This document shows, piece by piece, positions 1 to 10,042 of a stretch of 64,000 nt of DNA (the first letter of the stretch is position 1; every line of letters starts with the position of its first letter). Below the pieces are notes generated by a model, which ran no database searches, was not told the origin of the DNA, and was given only the letters and a program-made list of their open reading frames with translations. This DNA comes from Leptospira fainei serovar Hurstbridge str. BUT 6. Its GTDB lineage: Bacteria > Spirochaetota > Leptospiria > Leptospirales > Leptospiraceae. The stretch lies in NCBI RefSeq assembly GCF_000306235.2, contig NZ_AKWZ02000011.1, forward strand, positions 186,001-250,000. The letters are read 5' to 3'. A program made the translations under genes and the position numbers.

Positions 1-2915
1 GACGGGAAGCGGCCTTTTAATTCCCAGGCTTGAAAGAAAGGCGACCAATCAATATATGGAACCAAAGTTTCTAATGAAATCTCCTCATCGAAAACTTTTA
101 TTCCCGTGATATTCGGTTTTGAAATCCTAGTCGTATTCCAATCGGAAACAAATCTGTTTTCTCGCGCTTCCTCGATCGAAACTAACTTGCGCTCGCTTCT
201 TGTATTGAAATAAATCTCGCGCTGAGATTTCTGATCTAACCTAATCTGTTCAACATATTCGCCGCGCAACGACGGATTCAATAACTTCCCTACAACATTT
301 ACGACTCGAGAAGCGTCGATCACATGAACAACCGGATGGTCGTATTTTTCCGCTATTTTTACCGCAGTATGTGCGGAACTCGTAGTAGCTCCGCCGATAA
401 GCAACGGAACAGTAAAACCGGTCCTTTGCATTTCGGAAGCGACATATACCATCTCGTCTAAAGATGGAGTGATCAAGCCGGATAATCCGATTATATCCGC
501 CTTTTGTGCTCTAGCTTCCTCTAAAATTTTTTCGCAAGGAACCATCACGCCTAAATCTACTACATCGTAATTATTGCAGGCGAGAACCACGGAGACTATA
601 TTTTTGCCGATATCATGAACATCGCCTTTCACCGTCGCAATCAGAAATTTTAGCTTTTGCGAAACTTGGGCCTGTTTTTTATTTTCCTCCTCCATAAACG
701 GCAAAAGATAAGCGACTGCCTTTTTCATAACGCGAGCGCTTTTTACGACTTGTGGAAGAAACATTTTTCCGGAACCGAATAAATCCCCGACGACCCTCAT
801 TCCGTCCATCATCGGACCTTCGATGACACTCAATGGTCGTCCGTATTTTACTCTAGCTTCTTCCGTATCTTGCTCAATGAATTCAACAATTCCTTTAACT
901 AGTGCGTGCTCAAGTCGTTGTTCAACGGAACCGGATCTCCATGCGTCTTCTTTTTTATCGACCTTATCGCCGGCCTTGACCGTTTCCGCAAAATCAATTA
1001 ATCGTTCCGTTGAGTCAGGTCTACGATTCAAAAGTACGTCTTCGACGAGTTCCAATAGATCTTTCGGTATCTCCTCGTAAACTGCAAGCATCCCGGCATT
1101 TACAATAGCCATATCTAAGCCTGCTTGAATCGCATGGTATAAAAAGGCAGCATGCATTGCTTCCCGAACAGGATTATTTCCTCGGAAGGAAAAGGAGATA
1201 TTACTCAATCCTCCGCTAACTTTAGCCCCTGGACATTTTACTTTAATTTCGCGAATCGCTTCAATAAAATCGACTGCATAATTATTATGTTCTTCTATTC
1301 CGGTCCCGACGGTTAAAATATTTGGATCGAAAATAATGTCTGACGGAGAATAATCCGCCTCGTTAATTAATAATTCATAGGCTCTCTTACAAATCCTAAC
1401 CTTCTCATCTTTACTGGCCGCCTGTCCTTGTTCATCAAAGGCCATGACGATAACTGCCGCGCCATATCTTCTAACTTGGCGAGCTTGAGCTATGAATTTT
1501 TCCTCCCCTTCTTTCAAAGAGATGGAATTCACTATCGGTTTTCCTTGAATACACTTTAACCCTGCTTCCAATACAGACCATTTAGAGCTGTCGACCATGA
1601 AAGGTACTTTCGCGATATCCGGTTCTACTGCTATCAAGTTTAAGAATTGAGTCATTGAAGCTTCGCCGTCGAGCAATGCTTCGTCAAAATTGATATCTAT
1701 TATATTTGCACCGGCTTCTACCTGTTGTAAAGCGACTGCAACGGCTTCTTCGAAATTTCCATCTAAAATCAGTTTTTTAAACTTTGGCGATCCGGTAACA
1801 TTCGTTCTCTCGCCAACCATTATAAATCCCTTATCCGGCGTAAGGTTTAAAGGTTCTAATCCGGACAATCTCGTGAATTCCGCGATCGTCGGTATTTTTC
1901 TAGGTGGATTACCGGAGACGGCTTTTGCCGCTGCGGCGATGTGATCAGGAGTCGTTCCGCAACACCCGCCGGCAATATTCAACCAACCCGCCGCTGAAAA
2001 TTCCCCTAAAAATTTTCCGAATTCTTCCGGAGTCTGGTCATAACCTCCAAACGCGTTAGGGAGTCCCGCATTCGGATAACAACTAATAAAACAATCTGCC
2101 ACTCTCGAAAGTTCTTCTATATACGGTCTCATTTCAGCTGCGCCTAATGCACAGTTAATTCCGATTGATAACGGATTTGCATGGTAAACGGAATTATAGA
2201 ATGCCTCGATTGTTTGCCCAGAAAGCGTTCGACCGGAAGCGTCAGTGATCGTCACGGAAAGAGAGACCGGAAGTCTTACTTTGAGATCCTCAAATACATT
2301 TTCTATTGCTACGATCGCAGCTTTAAGATTCAGCGTATCGATATTTGTTTCCGGAAGGAGCAAATCCACTCCTTCCTCAACGAGAGCCCGTACTTGTTCG
2401 TAAAAGGTTTCTACTAACTCATCGAAGGTAACAGCGCGAAATGCAGGGTTATTAACGTCTGGGGAAAGGGAAAGAGTCTTATTTGTAGGCCCAAATGCAC
2501 CGGCTAAGAAAACCGGGCGATTCGGTGCCTGCAATTTGAATTTTTGAATAGCAGACTTAGCTATCCTAACGGCCGTCCGATTAAGTTCGTCGACGATGGA
2601 TTCCATCGCATAATCCGCTTGAGAAATATTATTCGCATTGAATGTGTTCGTTTCTATTATATTAGCGCCGGACCGCAAAAATTCCAAATGGATGCTTTCA
2701 ATTATATCCGGCTTAGTAAGTACGAGTAGGTCATTATTTCCCTTTAAGGAAGACGTATGAGTTGCAAAACGCTCTCCTCTATACGCCGCCTCATCCAAAT
2801 TATGTCGTTGGATCATCGTGCCCATTGCACCGTCCAAGACGAGGATCTGCTCTTGTAATAGAGTAATCAGTTCTTTCGCTTTCGAATTTGTATATGCTGG
2901 GAAATTTTTCTTCAT
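1..2915 (-). CDS. metH: Cobalamin-dependent methionine synthase (C-terminus beyond window)
   Basis: Transfers a methyl group from 5-methyltetrahydrofolate through cobalamin to homocysteine in the cytoplasm. About 971 residues are visible. The N-terminal homocysteine domain carries the zinc motif GGCCGT (near 1945-1975). A pterin-binding domain follows, then the B12 module with DVHDIGKN (about 602-625, with the lower axial His). The reading frame leaves the window just as the AdoMet reactivation domain begins ([13 protein letters not shown]). The ATG at 2913-2915 overlaps the ferredoxin stop codon as ATGA, so the two are translationally coupled. It is the last visible gene of the regulator-ahcY-ferredoxin-metH operon. 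Identity is secure; only the 3' end is missing. Confidence 0.97.
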   Translation of the reverse strand, partial: MKKNFPAYTNSKAKELITLLQEQILVLDGAMGTMIQRHNLDEAAYRGERFATHTSSLKGNNDLLVLTKPDIIESIHLEFLRSGANIIETNTFNANNISQADYAMESIVDELNRTAVRIAKSAIQKFKLQAPNRPVFLAGAFGPTNKTLSLSPDVNNPAFRAVTFDELVETFYEQVRALVEEGVDLLLPETNIDTLNLKAAIVAIENVFEDLKVRLPVSLSVTITDASGRTLSGQTIEAFYNSVYHANPLSIGINCALGAAEMRPYIEELSRVADCFISCYPNAGLPNAFGGYDQTPEEFGKFLGEFSAAGWLNIAGGCCGTTPDHIAAAAKAVSGNPPRKIPTIAEFTRLSGLEPLNLTPDKGFIMVGERTNVTGSPKFKKLILDGNFEEAVAVALQQVEAGANIIDINFDEALLDGEASMTQFLNLIAVEPDIAKVPFMVDSSKWSVLEAGLKCIQGKPIVNSISLKEGEEKFIAQARQVRRYGAAVIVMAFDEQGQAASKDEKVRICKRAYELLINEADYSPSDIIFDPNILTVGTGIEEHNNYAVDFIEAIREIKVKCPGAKVSGGLSNISFSFRGNNPVREAMHAAFLYHAIQAGLDMAIVNAGMLAVYEEIPKDLLELVEDVLLNRRPDSTERLIDFAETVKAGDKVDKKEDAWRSGSVEQRLEHALVKGIVEFIEQDTEEARVKYGRPLSVIEGPMMDGMRVVGDLFGSGKMFLPQVVKSARVMKKAVAYLLPFMEEENKKQAQVSQKLKFLIATVKGDVHDIGKNIVSVVLACNNYDVVDLGVMVPCEKILEEARAQKADIIGLSGLITPSLDEMVYVASEMQRTGFTVPLLIGGATTSSAHTAVKIAEKYDHPVVHVIDASRVVNVVGKLLNPSLRGEYVEQIRLDQKSQREIYFNTRSERKLVSIEEARENRFVSDWNTTRISKPNITGIKVFDEEISLETLVPYIDWSPFFQAWELKGRFP

Positions 2916-3211
2916 AGTGATTTAGTATTGCACGGTTCTTTTAGTAAAGGCTGTTTCAACTCACGAATAACGGGTAAGAACTTCGACTCAATCGCATTTT
3001 TTAAGATCCAGTCTTTCCAGATCGGCGGGACTTCATCTTCAGGGAAAATCGCGTTTGCGGGACACTCCCGCAAACAGTCGTTACAATGGATACAAATGTC
3101 CGGATCGATCAGAACAAGGCTCTCGCTTTCCCGAAACGCTTCAACGGGGCAGGCAGCGGCACAGTAAGTATACTTACACCCTACGCAAGGTTCAGTAACT
3201 ACGTATGCCAA
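2912..3211 (-). CDS. 7Fe-type ferredoxin
   Basis: A 99-residue electron carrier. The Cys pattern is C9-x2-C12-x4-C17-x3-C21-P, then C40-x2-C43-x2-C46-x3-C50-P. This is the arrangement of Azotobacter FdI-like ferredoxins, which hold one [3Fe-4S] and one [4Fe-4S] cluster. It lies 29 bp downstream of ahcY, and its TGA overlaps the metH start codon. From that context I infer that it may supply the electron for reductive reactivation of oxidised cob(II)alamin on MetH, a job done by flavodoxin in E. coli. That role is not shown by the sequence. The family call is firm. Confidence 0.93.
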   Translation of the reverse strand: MAYVVTEPCVGCKYTYCAAACPVEAFRESESLVLIDPDICIHCNDCLRECPANAIFPEDEVPPIWKDWILKNAIESKFLPVIRELKQPLLKEPCNTKSL

Positions 3212-3240
3212 AATCTGCCCCCGTTTCGTATCTTTACCGA

Positions 3241-4554
3241 TTAATACCGGTAATGTTCTGGTTTATATGGTCCTTCGATTGGCACGCCTATGTATTCCGC
3301 TTGTTTCGCGTTCAACGTCGTAAGACGAACACCTAACTGTTCCAAATGCAAAGCGGCAACTTTCTCGTCCAATTTCTTGGGTAGACGATATACGCCTATT
3401 TCATACTTGTTATTCCACAGTTCGATTTGGGCCAATACTTGATTCGTGAATGAGCAGGACATTACAAAAGATGGGTGTCCAGTTGCGCATCCAAGATTCA
3501 CTAAGCGTCCTTCCGCTAGAACAATGATCGCTTTTCCGTTAGGAAACGTATATTTATCGACCTGCGGCTTGATTTCCAATTTGGTAACGCCTTTTTCAGA
3601 ATTTAGGCGCGCCATTTGAATTTCAGTATCGAAGTGGCCAATATTACAGAGAATTGAACCGTCTTTCATTGCCTTCATATGCTCGAGAGTGATGATATCA
3701 TCATTGCCTGTCGAAGTTACTACAATATCAACCGCCTCAATTACATCTTCTACACGAAGAACTTGATATCCTTCCATTACAGCTTGTAGCGCACAAATTG
3801 GATCGATTTCAGTCACAATTACGCGCGCTCCGAAGTTTCTTAAAGAAGCAGCGGATCCTTTACCCACATCTCCATAACCACAAACCAAAGCAACCTTACC
3901 TGCAAGCATGATATCGGTTGCTCTTTTGATTCCGTCTGCAAGAGATTCTCTGCATCCATAAAGATTATCAAACTTTGATTTAGTCACAGAATCGTTAACA
4001 TTGATTGCAGGAATTTTTAATTCACCTTTCTTTAAAAGTTTCTCGAGCCCTTTCACGCCTGTAGTCGTTTCTTCGGAAACCCCTTTGATGTTTTCAAGAA
4101 GTTTTGGATACTTTTCATGTATATACATGGTTAGATCGCCGCCATCATCGAGAATCATATTTGGGCCCGCTCCGTTTTCAAAGAATAGAGTCTGCTCAAC
4201 ACACCACCAATATTCTTCTTCGGTTTCTCCCTTCCAAGCAAACACTGGAACACCTGATTTTGCAATCGCAGCTGCAGCATGATCTTGTGTAGAAAAAATA
4301 TTACACGATGACCACCGAACCTGTGCTCCTAATTCTGTCAGAGTTTCAATGAGAACTGCCGTCTGAATCGTCATGTGCAGAGAGCCTGCAATACGGGTTC
4401 CTTTCAGCGGTTGTTTCCCTTTATATTCTTGACGTAATGCCATTAGGCCAGGCATTTCTTTTTCTGCTAGAATAATCTCTTGGCGGCCCCAATCGGCGAG
4501 CGAGATATCCTTAACCTTATAGTCTAAACCTTTTTCTTGCGCTGCAGTGGACAT
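3241..4554 (-). CDS. ahcY: Adenosylhomocysteinase (S-adenosylhomocysteine hydrolase)
   Basis: Splits S-adenosylhomocysteine into adenosine and homocysteine, removing the product inhibitor of methyltransferases and supplying the MetH substrate. The 437 residues match the family length. Visible landmarks are the N-terminal [15 protein letters not shown] segment, the NAD-binding GYGDVGKG motif, and the C-terminal [14 protein letters not shown] and PEHYRY tail with the conserved C-terminal Lys/Tyr residues. The ATG at 4552-4554 overlaps the stop of the upstream regulator by one base (TAATG), which indicates coupled translation. Metabolic position and gene order agree: AhcY makes homocysteine and MetH remethylates it. 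Confidence 0.98.
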   Translation of the reverse strand: MSTAAQEKGLDYKVKDISLADWGRQEIILAEKEMPGLMALRQEYKGKQPLKGTRIAGSLHMTIQTAVLIETLTELGAQVRWSSCNIFSTQDHAAAAIAKSGVPVFAWKGETEEEYWWCVEQTLFFENGAGPNMILDDGGDLTMYIHEKYPKLLENIKGVSEETTTGVKGLEKLLKKGELKIPAINVNDSVTKSKFDNLYGCRESLADGIKRATDIMLAGKVALVCGYGDVGKGSAASLRNFGARVIVTEIDPICALQAVMEGYQVLRVEDVIEAVDIVVTSTGNDDIITLEHMKAMKDGSILCNIGHFDTEIQMARLNSEKGVTKLEIKPQVDKYTFPNGKAIIVLAEGRLVNLGCATGHPSFVMSCSFTNQVLAQIELWNNKYEIGVYRLPKKLDEKVAALHLEQLGVRLTTLNAKQAEYIGVPIEGPYKPEHYRY

Positions 4555-5612
4555 TAAAGTCCTCCTTTTTTCTTAGCTTTAATAATTAATACTTTGAAGT
4601 ATTTCTGAGATTCAATTTCTTGCACGGACTCAACTATAAAACCCGAATCTTCTAACCAATCACTTAAAAGCTCCGGCTCAAAACCCAACCATAGATCTGC
4701 AAAATTATCGCGCATAAACTCTTGATTATGTTTTTTAAGATCTACGATAAGAAAGGTTCCGCCATCCTTAAGAACTCGATGTACTTCTTTCATTGCTTTA
4801 GGCGGATTAGAAATATGATGTAACACCATCGAAGCTACTACAGCATCGGAGGACTTCGCTAACTCCCTGGGTAGCATTTCAAGATCTGCCGCAATGAAGT
4901 TTACTTTTGGATTATTCAGAAAAGTCAGGCTTGCTTCTCGAATCATACTTTCGGAGGAATCAATACCTATAACCTCCTGACTCTTAGTTAGAAGATAAGG
5001 AATTAACCCGCCGGGTCCACAACCTAAGTCAAAGGTCCTACATAACGAATCGGGTAAAAGCTGGAGAATTTTCTTTCTATAAAGCAGAGGATCTAAGACA
5101 TCCTGCTGCAAATTTTCCCAATCCTTTGCGACAAAATCAAAATAACGAGTGGTCTTAAGATCCCTTTGCTTTAGTATTTCTTTTGCTTTTTCAATATCCC
5201 TTACTGAGTAAGGCAGGTCTCTTTCATGAGACATTAGGATATTGAAAATTCGAATTTGAAAATTATTCTCGACTGTCGGATCTTTGACTTTGTAATAAAC
5301 CCATGAGCCTTCCCGCTGAAAATCGAGGAATCCCGCATCCGCTAATATTTTCAAATGACGGGAAACTCTGGATTGGCCCATCGCCAAAACTTCGGTCACT
5401 TCCTGGACGTTAAGGGGTGCGATTGACAAAATCAGCAAAAGCCTAATTCTAGTTTCATCTGAAACCGCTTTTAAGGCAGCGAGGATTTCTTTAGATGGCG
5501 AATTTGCGCTATACTGGAAATCAGGTTGAACCGGAAAATCTACTAAACCCTTTTCGGTTAATGGCGAAGTATTCAAACTTTGCAAATCAAACATCTCTCT
5601 GGTTTTACCCAC
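4554..5612 (-). CDS. ArsR-family regulator fused to a SAM-dependent methyltransferase domain
   Basis: 352 residues in two parts. An ArsR winged helix-turn-helix spans about 40-110, with the recognition helix [18 protein letters not shown] at 79-96. A class I methyltransferase fold spans about 160-345, with motif I DLGCGPGG (195-202), an acidic IGIDSS strand end, and [11 protein letters not shown]. As first gene of the ahcY-ferredoxin-metH operon it is most likely the operon's own regulator. SahR-type ArsR proteins control methionine-cycle genes in other bacteria and respond to S-adenosylhomocysteine; here the methyltransferase-like domain could be the ligand sensor or a working enzyme. The GTG at 5612 follows AGGAAAAG, and an ATG at 5594 is an alternative. 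The CxC metal sites of arsenic sensors are absent. Confidence 0.88.
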   Translation of the reverse strand: MGKTREMFDLQSLNTSPLTEKGLVDFPVQPDFQYSANSPSKEILAALKAVSDETRIRLLLILSIAPLNVQEVTEVLAMGQSRVSRHLKILADAGFLDFQREGSWVYYKVKDPTVENNFQIRIFNILMSHERDLPYSVRDIEKAKEILKQRDLKTTRYFDFVAKDWENLQQDVLDPLLYRKKILQLLPDSLCRTFDLGCGPGGLIPYLLTKSQEVIGIDSSESMIREASLTFLNNPKVNFIAADLEMLPRELAKSSDAVVASMVLHHISNPPKAMKEVHRVLKDGGTFLIVDLKKHNQEFMRDNFADLWLGFEPELLSDWLEDSGFIVESVQEIESQKYFKVLIIKAKKKGGL

Positions 5613-5623
5613 CTTTTCCTGAT

Positions 5624-5639
5624 ATCAAGATATCTTGAT
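5624..5639. promoter_or_regulatory. 16-bp perfect palindrome, probable operator of the methionine-cycle operon
   Basis: ATCAAGATATCTTGAT is a perfect inverted repeat 12-27 bp ahead of the GTG start of the ArsR-methyltransferase gene. Length and symmetry suit a dimeric winged-helix regulator, and the position would block transcription initiation. I infer autoregulation by the fused ArsR protein. No second copy was noticed in the window. Confidence 0.65.
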
Positions 5640-5693
5640 TTATTCAAGCTAAAAACTGCGCTTAGTTGGAAAAATGCGATCAAAGTGAGGAAT

Positions 5694-6230
5694 TCAAAGA
5701 ATCGACCAGGAAATTGCTCCTCTCGCCAAATAGAACACGGTCGGTTCGAGTAGGCAGGTTAGCGATATCTGTTTAAGAGAGTGGTCGATCTCTCGATAAA
5801 AAATGGAAATTCCCGGTCGTGGCGGCATTTTACCTTTCCAAAATAGAGATATTATCTTCTGCCAAATGGAATTTTGATCCATTTCAATTAAATATACGAT
5901 GAGGAAATTAATAGAAACTCCGTGAGCAAGCGATAAGGTTTTCAATTCTTGATAATCTTCTTCAAATGGCCGGTAACTATAACGAATCAAATTAAGTCCC
6001 CGATCTTGAAACGTAACTCGGAGGCGATTTTTACAAAGACCCTCGTGAAGGTGCAGAGACAATTTGTATTTAAATAGCAAGTGCGCAAGATATTCAGAAA
6101 AGTTTCCGTTCCAGCTCAACCAAACTTTTTCCCATATTCGCGCGGGGATTAAAACTGTAGATGGGGTGTTATGACGGCGTATCGTGACTGTTTGTCTTTG
6201 TTCGCCCCGAAATGTAGCTATTGAATGCAT
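5694..6230 (-). CDS. DUF1564 family protein (Leptospira-type)
   Basis: A 178-residue protein of unknown function. The segment STVLIPARIWEK, then LAHLLFKYK, then ELKTLSLAHGVSINFLIVYL follows the layout I know for DUF1564, a family largely confined to Leptospira and often present in many paralogues. There is no signal peptide or membrane helix. It stands alone, with the methionine-cycle promoter upstream and the FecR gene downstream. No good Shine-Dalgarno sequence precedes the ATG, so the start is less certain. The family match is from remembered pattern only. Confidence 0.72.
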   Translation of the reverse strand: MHSIATFRGEQRQTVTIRRHNTPSTVLIPARIWEKVWLSWNGNFSEYLAHLLFKYKLSLHLHEGLCKNRLRVTFQDRGLNLIRYSYRPFEEDYQELKTLSLAHGVSINFLIVYLIEMDQNSIWQKIISLFWKGKMPPRPGISIFYREIDHSLKQISLTCLLEPTVFYLARGAISWSIL

Positions 6231-6301
6231 AATAGTAAACTTGTATCATTTTTACTCGCTTGCGCAAAAAAAAAATTCCAGATCTTTGAGCGGGGATTTT
6301 T

Positions 6302-7051
6302 CTACTCCTGATTCGCCTTCGTATTAGCATTATGCAATAATTCTTGGTTCTTAAAAATCTGATCCCTAAGAATTTTATAATTTTCTTCCTTCATTCTACG
6401 AAACTCGTCCATAATCTTCATCTTTTCCTTCATAAAATCTTGCAATGGTTGTTTCAATAAACCTGTAGGAGAAAAGACAATCTCTTCGTCAGAACGGACG
6501 GACGTCGTGTTATTGGAATCAGTCGAAACGCCTACTTCTCCTTCTTTTACAAAAATGCCGTTTGGAATATTTGAATCTTCGTGATCGGGATTACTTGCAC
6601 GTTTCTGCTCTGATTCTTCCCCAATAACAAATTGGGTACCTCGAACGCCTGCAGTATACGAAGCCGATGTAATTACAAAGTTTTCTTTTTTCGAGTTTTT
6701 ATCCACTTTCGCAAAAACCTTACCGGAAATAAGGTCGATAGTTGACTTATTTTCTTTCGCCGACGATGAAAGTTCCGAAATTTGAATTTTGGTATATGGC
6801 GATATCCTGATAACCGAATTTGATCCGATCTGAAGATCGACCTTACCGTTTATCGTTTCAATTTGATCTTGCTTTTTAAGAATTGTATTCTTTTTCACTT
6901 CGCTCTTTTTGCCATTCTGAACATAAAAAGCGTCTCCAGTAACAAAAAGGACCACGGCAATTTCTTCGGCCGATTCGATCGGCAAAATTGCCATAGATAG
7001 TCCTAGACAGAAACTCGTAATTATTTGCTGACCAACAGCATGAACTTTCAT
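6302..7051 (-). CDS. Exported FecR-domain protein
   Basis: About 249 residues. I chose the ATG at 7049-7051 because AGAAGG lies 8 bp upstream; a longer reading to 7090 has no such site. The N-terminus (MKVHAVGQQIITSFCLGLSM) is a signal peptide. A FecR-like beta domain follows (VVLFVTGDAFYVQNG, LISGKVFAKVDKNSKKENF, YTAGVRGTQFVIG). The C-terminus is a charged helix (DFMKEKMKIMDEFRRMKEEN). There is no anti-sigma N-terminal domain, so it is not a classical FecR sigma regulator. It is likely a periplasmic or surface structural or binding protein. The exact role is unknown. Confidence 0.8.
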   Translation of the reverse strand: MKVHAVGQQIITSFCLGLSMAILPIESAEEIAVVLFVTGDAFYVQNGKKSEVKKNTILKKQDQIETINGKVDLQIGSNSVIRISPYTKIQISELSSSAKENKSTIDLISGKVFAKVDKNSKKENFVITSASYTAGVRGTQFVIGEESEQKRASNPDHEDSNIPNGIFVKEGEVGVSTDSNNTTSVRSDEEIVFSPTGLLKQPLQDFMKEKMKIMDEFRRMKEENYKILRDQIFKNQELLHNANTKANQE

Positions 7052-7110
7052 ATAGATTACCTTCTGCCCATTGCAAGTAAACTCGTACAAAGAGAAGTAA
7101 ACTTTAAGTT

Positions 7111-7128
7111 ATATTTTTTAAAAAATAT
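7111..7128. other. 18-bp A/T palindrome between methyltransferase and FecR genes
   Basis: ATATTTTTTAAAAAATAT is perfectly symmetric and lies between the methyltransferase stop and the FecR-domain start, both on the minus strand. It could be an upstream promoter element or a weak bidirectional terminator. It contains only A and T, so chance symmetry is possible. Confidence 0.35.
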
Positions 7129-7149
7129 TGTAGCCTATGAAGATTTAAC

Positions 7150-8238
7150 TCAACAATTTTTTGCCTTTTGGGGTTCGAAAGGGACGTGATTTACCGTGTA
7201 GGATAAATGACTTTTACGATGGACCGAATGCACACTTTCCCATTTAAAATTTCGCTCTTGGGCAGTCACCACACCTACATTATAATTTTCATTGATGTGA
7301 ATCGCATTTTTTCCTTCCTGAAAACGCCTAGAAATGAAATCCGCGTGCTCACGCCATCTCCGACTTAATATCTCAGCGGATATTTTTATGGAATCCTCAA
7401 TCCTCAACTTCCCAATCTCCAATACCCCAGAATCGACATCAAACCCGATACTATTTCGTGCAGCCAATATCGCTGCTAAAGAAGTTGTTCCAGTCCCTAC
7501 AAACGGATCTAAAACTAAATCCCCTTTTATCGATAGCATATTCACTAATCTATACGCGAATTCGAGTGGGAAAGCGGCCGTTCTGTTTCGTGTAGTTGCT
7601 CCTACACCTTTCATAATCTGTTTTTCACCTTTAATTTCCCAGATATCGGAAAACCATTTATTCCTTTCTTCCCAGAAAAAAGCGCTTTCTCGTCGGAGTT
7701 CTAATTCAGTTTTTGAGAATATTCTTTTGCTACCTTTTCTGAAGATTAAAATATATTCATGTTCGTAAGTGACGTAAGCGCCGACTGGAAACATCCCTGA
7801 TCCCATAAATTTAGTCGGTGAATTGGTTTGTTTTCGCCATAGAATATCCGGAAGACAGGTAAAGCCCAATTTAAGGCAGGATTGAAGAATTCGAGAATGG
7901 TTTGAAAATAACTGAAATTCTTGCTTAAAGCTGCGTGTCGCGTCGCCAATATTAATAACAAGAATCCCACCTTCCTTTAACACTCGGAAACTCTCTTTCC
8001 AAACTGCATCGAGTTGTAAATGCATCCTCTCGAAGGCTTCGCTCGCTTTACTTTCCGAAAGTAATTTTTTTATTTTAACATCCCATTGCTTAAAAAGATC
8101 GTCCCACATTTGTACCATTGGGTAAGGCGGTGAAGTTAAGATTAAATTTACGCTCAGATCCTTCAGGACTTTCATTTTGCGAGAGTCCTTTAAATAAAAG
8201 ACGTGAGTAGTTTGTGTCGGAATGATAGGACTGATCAC
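7150..8238 (-). CDS. Orphan DNA methyltransferase (SPPY type, probably N4-cytosine)
   Basis: 362 residues. The catalytic motif TSPPYP (about residues 35-40) comes before the SAM-binding motif DPFVGTGTT near residue 247, which is the beta-class order. SPPY rather than DPPY favours N4-cytosine modification. NRTAAFPLEFAYRLVNM precedes motif I, as in this family. No restriction endonuclase lies nearby, so it acts alone. Leptospira interrogans is reported to have an orphan 4mC enzyme acting on CTAG with global effects on expression; this could be its counterpart, but the target cannot be read from the sequence. The start is GTG with no clear ribosome site. Confidence 0.87.
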   Translation of the reverse strand: MISPIIPTQTTHVFYLKDSRKMKVLKDLSVNLILTSPPYPMVQMWDDLFKQWDVKIKKLLSESKASEAFERMHLQLDAVWKESFRVLKEGGILVINIGDATRSFKQEFQLFSNHSRILQSCLKLGFTCLPDILWRKQTNSPTKFMGSGMFPVGAYVTYEHEYILIFRKGSKRIFSKTELELRRESAFFWEERNKWFSDIWEIKGEKQIMKGVGATTRNRTAAFPLEFAYRLVNMLSIKGDLVLDPFVGTGTTSLAAILAARNSIGFDVDSGVLEIGKLRIEDSIKISAEILSRRWREHADFISRRFQEGKNAIHINENYNVGVVTAQERNFKWESVHSVHRKSHLSYTVNHVPFEPQKAKNC

Positions 8239-8356
8239 TGTGTTTTCTTGAACCTGCGCGGAATAGGTTCTATCTTTCGGAGAGCTAATCGTAAAACGAA
8301 AAAATAAAGAACATTTAAAGAAAACCGATCTGTAAGACCAACTGCCGGGTCATTCG

Positions 8357-8917
8357 TCACTTTTTACCATGCATTTTTTCATCGATCAGTTTATTCAATA
8401 AATCCGCCAATTCCTGAAATTCATCCCCATGGCGTAACCTTATTCTTTCGACCGGCTCCCCGTCTAATAATGATCTTAAATTCTTTTTAATATTATAAAT
8501 CGGTCCGGCCATTTTATGCGAATATACAATCACAAAGATCGCTGAGAGAAATAGATATAAAAGTGAAAATAAAAGGATCCCTCTAAACTGAATCGTGAAC
8601 ATATCTAAACTATGATCGTAATCAGGGAGAGCGATGTCTCGTTCGACAAATTTTTCCTTCTCCTCGCCATTCACGAACTCAAACCCTTTTTGATAGACTT
8701 TGACTGTATCCTCTCGGAGTCGAAAAACGACGCCTTTATCATACTTCGTGGAATGCGTCCAAAAGAGAAACCCTAAGGTCAGAAATAGCCCCAAAAGAAA
8801 GAGCAGCGAAAAGTTTAGAAAGAATCGTAATTGAAAATCCTTATCTATCAGATAATTGACAAGGTGTCTTTTATATCTAGAGGGTTTATGAGATGGATTA
8901 GGGGTTTCTTCCGGCAT
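8357..8917 (-). CDS. HAMP-domain membrane protein
   Basis: About 186 residues from the ATG at 8915-8917, which is preceded by AGAAGGG at 7 bp. Two membrane segments (FLNFSLLFLLGLFLTLGFLFW and ILLFSLLYLFLSAIFVIVY) flank a short periplasmic loop. A HAMP-like linker then begins KMAGPIYNIKKNLRSLL and ends in HGDEFQELADLLNKLI. There is no kinase, cyclase or chemotaxis output domain, so any signal must pass to a partner. It is the last gene of the ECF sigma-FecR-HAMP operon and may modulate that system; this is inference. Confidence 0.75.
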   Translation of the reverse strand: MPEETPNPSHKPSRYKRHLVNYLIDKDFQLRFFLNFSLLFLLGLFLTLGFLFWTHSTKYDKGVVFRLREDTVKVYQKGFEFVNGEEKEKFVERDIALPDYDHSLDMFTIQFRGILLFSLLYLFLSAIFVIVYSHKMAGPIYNIKKNLRSLLDGEPVERIRLRHGDEFQELADLLNKLIDEKMHGKK

Positions 8918-8978
8918 TGCAATTCCCTTCTTAGGTAGCTTCCCGGAGAAATTACCCTGTGTCAAAAATATTTCTTAT

Positions 8979-10007
8979 TTACCGAACTTGAATCACTTCC
9001 TGAACACTATCTCTCGGGATCCGAATTTCCTTTTGGAGCGTTTGAAGATATAGGAAATCGCCATCCATATCGATGATGACTCCTTCTAACGAAGATTTAT
9101 CAGTCAAAACCACTCTCTCAAATCTCTGGTATTCCTTAAAAAGTTCGTCTTTCGTCGAAAACGATTTTGTAGTGTCTCGAGGGATCTCTTCTACCGTTAG
9201 CCGGGTAAATTCGTTGCTTAGCTCAGTCAACTCGGAAGAGGTTAGAAACGATCTCTGGAAGCCTCTGGAATTTAGACGAATCCTCTGGCCCGGTTCCAAC
9301 ACCTGCTCCCCCTTATCCGCTTCGTTACCTCGGATAGCGGCGACCCGGCCCTCTAATACCGAAACCTGCGTTCCGAATTCTGCACTTTCCGTTACTGAAA
9401 ATTTCGTACCCCGAACTTCAACAACCCCGTTCGAAGTGAGAATTTTAAAATCCTCTTTTTTAAGATTTTTGTGAATGTGTGTGAGAAGTTTTCCGGAGTG
9501 TAATCGAAAAGTTCTCTTTTGGTCGTCCACTACTTCTAAGTCAGTTTCAGACTCTAAAAGCATCGCTTCACCTTTTGCGACTGAAAGTGAGAGGGTAGAA
9601 TTGCGGTCCGTAGAAAGAACCTGCCCCTTTCCAACATTCTCACCTTCATTAAGTGCTAACCGATCCTTTGAACCGGCTGCCGAAAGATAAACTTTACCGT
9701 TTAAATGGAGTACGAGAATCGAAGAACCGGAGGTCGTCTGTTTGAAAGCTTTTCCCGTTCTAAGAAGAAAAAGTAAAGGAGTAATTAGAATAACGGCTGC
9801 TGCAAGAAAATACCAAGCTTTATGTCTAAACATTTTTACGCTTGTCGATGAGGCTTTCTTATAAATTTCTTCGAAGGAAGAATTTGATAAAGGTTGGTCT
9901 ACCCAAGATTTGGCGATAAGAGAATTCAATCTGTCGATCGACGGAGTTAAATCATTCGATCCACCTTCAATCGCTTCCCTTATTCTTTTTTCCAACTCTT
10001 CGTCCAT
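8979..10007 (-). CDS. FecR-domain anti-sigma-like membrane protein
   Basis: About 342 residues. A cytoplasmic N-terminal part of roughly 65 residues is followed by one membrane helix (WYFLAAAVILITPLLFLL). A periplasmic FecR domain comes next (ILVLHLNGKVYLSAAG, LHSGKLLTHIHKNLKKEDF, NGVVEVRGTKFSV, VSVLEGRVAAIRG). The C-terminal part is unassigned (GVIIDMDGDFLYLQTLQKEIRI). Directly downstream of an ECF sigma gene (35 bp), it is the likely membrane regulator that holds or activates that sigma factor. The start is the ATG at 10005-10007 or a TTG three codons earlier. No TonB receptor gene is adjacent, unlike iron-citrate systems. Confidence 0.83.
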   Translation of the reverse strand: MDEELEKRIREAIEGGSNDLTPSIDRLNSLIAKSWVDQPLSNSSFEEIYKKASSTSVKMFRHKAWYFLAAAVILITPLLFLLRTGKAFKQTTSGSSILVLHLNGKVYLSAAGSKDRLALNEGENVGKGQVLSTDRNSTLSLSVAKGEAMLLESETDLEVVDDQKRTFRLHSGKLLTHIHKNLKKEDFKILTSNGVVEVRGTKFSVTESAEFGTQVSVLEGRVAAIRGNEADKGEQVLEPGQRIRLNSRGFQRSFLTSSELTELSNEFTRLTVEEIPRDTTKSFSTKDELFKEYQRFERVVLTDKSSLEGVIIDMDGDFLYLQTLQKEIRIPRDSVQEVIQVR

Positions 10008-10042
10008 TCTCTCCAACTCTTTCTTTCTAATATCTTGCGCTC

